Of a stretch of DNA of 64,000 nucleotides, positions 63,101 to 64,000 are shown piece after piece. The stretch is from assembly GCF_000429025.1 (NCBI RefSeq), contig NZ_AUBB01000021.1, forward strand, positions 186,001 to 250,000. Direction: 5' to 3'. Numbering within the stretch: position 1 is the stretch's first letter; every line of letters starts with the position of its first letter. A model generated the notes under the pieces. That model had not been told where the DNA came from. It searched no databases and saw only the letters and a list, made by a program, of their open reading frames with translations. The position numbers and the translations under genes were made by a program. Source of the DNA: Actinospineispora spinosispora DSM 44797. Lineage in GTDB: Bacteria; Actinomycetota; Actinomycetes; Mycobacteriales; Pseudonocardiaceae.

Positions 63101-64000
63101 TCGCTGGCGACGAATGTGGCGCGGCACTCGAAATGGGTACGGGTGGTGGCGAGTGAGTGCGCCACGTCGGCAGGCGTGACATCGGGGTGGTCCGTGAGAT
63201 GCTCGGCGAGCCGGTCGGCCTGTGCCCGAACGGCCGCGACGGTCCGGCCGGACAACAGCGCGGGCACGACAGGCGCCGGCTCAGCCGGTGGGCGGTACAC
63301 GCCGACCGTATGGAGCGCGGCGAGAGTCTCGAGGAGCGCCCCGCGTTCGTCCTCGTCGCGGCGGAACGAGCCGAGGGCGAGGCTCGCCGGACGTGCACCC
63401 AGCGCATCGAGGGTCTCGGTCACGGACCGCACGAGGACCGGGTGCGGGCTGAGCTCGACGAACACGGTCGGACGCTCATCGGCCAGCCGCGTGACGACCT
63501 GGGCGAAGCGAACCGGCCGTCGGAGGTTGCGGACCCAGTAGTCGGCGGTGCATTCGGGACCGGCCAGCTGCCGCTCGGTCACCGTGGACACCATGCGGGG
63601 CCGGTCGACGGCGCTGACGGGTGTCAGGCCGTCCAGGGCCTCGGTGAGGGGTCCGGCGAGCTCGTCCATCTGCGGGCAGTGCGAGGCGAAGGTGACGTTC
63701 ACCCGGCTCACCTCGACCCGCTGGTCGTCGAGGGAATGCAGCAGCAGGTCCAGCGCGGCTCGCTCCCCGGACACCACCTGGGAGCGTGGGCTGTTGTACG
63801 CGGCGACGGCGAGGTGCTCGCGGTGCCGGTCGATCAACGCGTCGGTGTTGCCGGCCGGCAACGAGACCACCGCCATACCGCCCTTGCCCGCCATCCGCCG
63901 AGCCAGCCGGCTGCGCGCACAGATGACCCGCACCGCGTCCCCGAGACCCAGGATGCCGGCCAGGTGCGCGGCCGCGACCTCACCCATGCTGTGGCCGACG
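57193..64000 (-). CDS. Type I polyketide synthase, partial: (..)AT-AT-DH-ER-KR-ACP-KS
   Basis: The N-terminus lies beyond the right edge; 2264 residues are counted from Met63987 (the frame continues to 64000 as GHSMGE). Domains: end of AT1 (1-230, FASH at 100-103), a second AT2 (245-615, GQGSQ, GHSVG, HAFH at 521-524, malonyl type), one post-AT linker ([10 protein letters not shown], 668-677), DH (697-965, H731-x3-G-x4-P and D895), ER (1175-1470, [13 protein letters not shown]), KR (1478-1660, [12 protein letters not shown]), ACP (1735-1815, LGLDSL, Ser1776) and KS (1838-2264, TACSS Cys2008, EAHGTGT, NIGHTQA). It adds a malonyl unit and reduces it fully, then hosts the KS of the next module. 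It stops right after the KS (VIVEEAPE). Confidence 0.9.

Overview
The DNA is high-GC with actinobacterial gene style: GTG starts, many 4-nt stop/start overlaps, F420/FMN luciferase-like enzymes, Mce transporters and modular PKS/NRPS genes. It most likely comes from a Pseudonocardiales chromosome (Amycolatopsis/Pseudonocardia-like). That placement is inference, because no rRNA or tRNA gene was seen.

Region 1 (1-9.5 kb) is accessory metabolism: an MFS drug exporter divergent from a MerR regulator; a DapA-type lyase plus class II aldolase operon divergent from an XRE-cupin regulator; a small cupin protein preceded by a direct repeat with 21-bp period beside a wrecked AraC gene; a fragment of an AMP-forming acyl-CoA synthetase; and a ThDP decarboxylase coupled to an APC permease. 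Region 2 (9.5-17.4 kb) holds an NDP-forming acyl-CoA ligase, an acyl-CoA dehydrogenase, two TetR regulators, a second APC permease, a Glu/Leu-type dehydrogenase and an IS5-like remnant. Two families of TetR-like operators tie these genes into two small regulons.

Region 3 (17.4-43.2 kb) is a steroid (cholesterol-type) uptake and side-chain degradation locus. It resembles Mycobacterium tuberculosis Rv3515c-Rv3523 (fadD19, echA19, LLM enzyme, DUF35, ltp4, ltp3) joined to Rv3492c-Rv3505 (fadE26-fadE27, hsd4A, yrbE4AB, mce4A-F). Five boxes of the form TAGAAC-N2-GTTCTA (KstR-type) sit in its promoter regions. Lipid enters through the YrbE/Mce complex, is activated by FadD19, dehydrogenated by FadE26/27, hydrated by EchA19 and cleaved by thiolase/aldolase-like Ltp proteins with a DUF35 partner.

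Region 4 (43.2-45.1 kb) contains a TPR protein, an MFS-exporter remnant and an intact TetR gene with a palindromic operator. Region 5 (45.2-64 kb, minus strand, open at the right edge) is a hybrid type I PKS-NRPS assembly line: AT-AT-DH-ER-KR-ACP-KS | AT-DH-KR-ACP-KS-AT-PCP | C-A(Ser)-PCP-C*. Four features stand out: a tandem AT pair, a KS/AT split between two genes, a 7-nt poly-C that throws the last PKS carrier domain out of frame, and a terminal condensation-like domain without its HHxxxDG histidines. No thioesterase is in the window.
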